Shown piece after piece: positions 63,906 through 64,000 of a DNA stretch of 64,000 bases. The notes below the pieces were generated by a model that saw only the letters and a list, made by a program, of their open reading frames with translations, did not search any database and had not been told where the DNA came from. The translations under genes and the position numbers were made by a program. The stretch lies in NCBI RefSeq assembly GCF_009831215.1, contig NZ_WUTW01000002.1:62001-126000 (forward strand), in the 5' to 3' direction. How positions within the stretch are numbered: position 1 is the first letter of the stretch; each line of letters opens with the position of its first letter. This DNA comes from Actinomadura rayongensis (GTDB lineage Bacteria > Actinomycetota > Actinomycetes > Streptosporangiales > Streptosporangiaceae).

Positions 63906-64000
63906 CGCCTCGGCCCTTTCGGTCGTCGCCCGCCGGGGGGCGGTCGTGGTGCCCCGTGCCGGACGCCGTTTTCCGGAATGGCGTCAGCCTACGCCCGCAC

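Overview
The window is very GC-rich DNA, dense with genes and using many GTG/TTG starts. It comes from a filamentous or sporulating actinobacterium. The gene families (ESX-type secretion, Tad pilus, WhiJ-like XRE/DUF397 pair, SpoIIE-type phosphatase, ANTAR protein, SSI-type protease inhibitor, sigma-R-like factor, acyl-CoA carboxylase beta plus epsilon) fit Streptosporangiales such as Actinomadura, but that placement is inference. No tRNA, rRNA, CRISPR array, IS element or prophage was recognised.

Region 1 (1-20.1 kb) is a type VII (ESX) secretion locus. Forward genes encode a truncated EccA/CbxX-type AAA ATPase, a Pro/Ala-rich MinD-like ATPase (EspI/SCO5717-like) and two coupled proteins of unknown function. 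A reverse block from 11.6 to 4.85 kb carries two WXG100 proteins, a small helical protein, a long Gly/Pro-rich substrate-like protein and a mycosin. It then becomes visibly AT-richer and carries a SAV_915-like protein, two more WXG-like proteins, a lipoprotein and small membrane or hypothetical proteins. EccB and EccD (reverse) and EccC (forward) diverge from a 170-bp region that contains a perfect palindrome. A second mycosin faces EccC and seems to start at CTG. No EccE was recognised.

Region 2 (20.1-31.7 kb): a 57-codon gene sits between an exact sigma-R-type promoter and a strong terminator. It is followed by a membrane Ser/Thr kinase whose outer domain resembles spore-associated protein A, a WhiJ-like XRE/DUF397 operon divergent from an RsbW-like ATPase, a STAS anti-anti-sigma protein, an M16 peptidase pair, a Spo0M-like protein with a huge repetitive tail, a coiled-coil membrane protein, and a non-coding array of three repeats of about 170-180 bp.

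Region 3 (31.8-47.7 kb): two reverse genes of unknown function (one mostly disordered), a sigma-R-like ECF factor behind its own sigma-R-type promoter, an SSI-type inhibitor, CBS, GAF-ANTAR and PAS-GAF-PP2C proteins, an archaeal/eukaryotic-type prolyl-tRNA synthetase, an SH3-like secreted protein, PEP carboxylase, and acyl-CoA carboxylase beta and epsilon subunits.

Region 4 (47.9-64 kb): an NYN-domain protein, a membrane LysM-BTAD regulator, and a reverse Tad pilus operon (CpaB-like, CpaE/TadZ-like, TadA, TadB, TadC, Flp-like pilin, three TadE/G-like pseudopilins). Divergent from it is a second T7SS motor of the FHA-containing EssC type, facing a WXG100 protein. The window thus holds two different T7SS motor lineages, a Tad pilus and several partner-switching and developmental regulators, all related to cell-surface export and morphogenesis.
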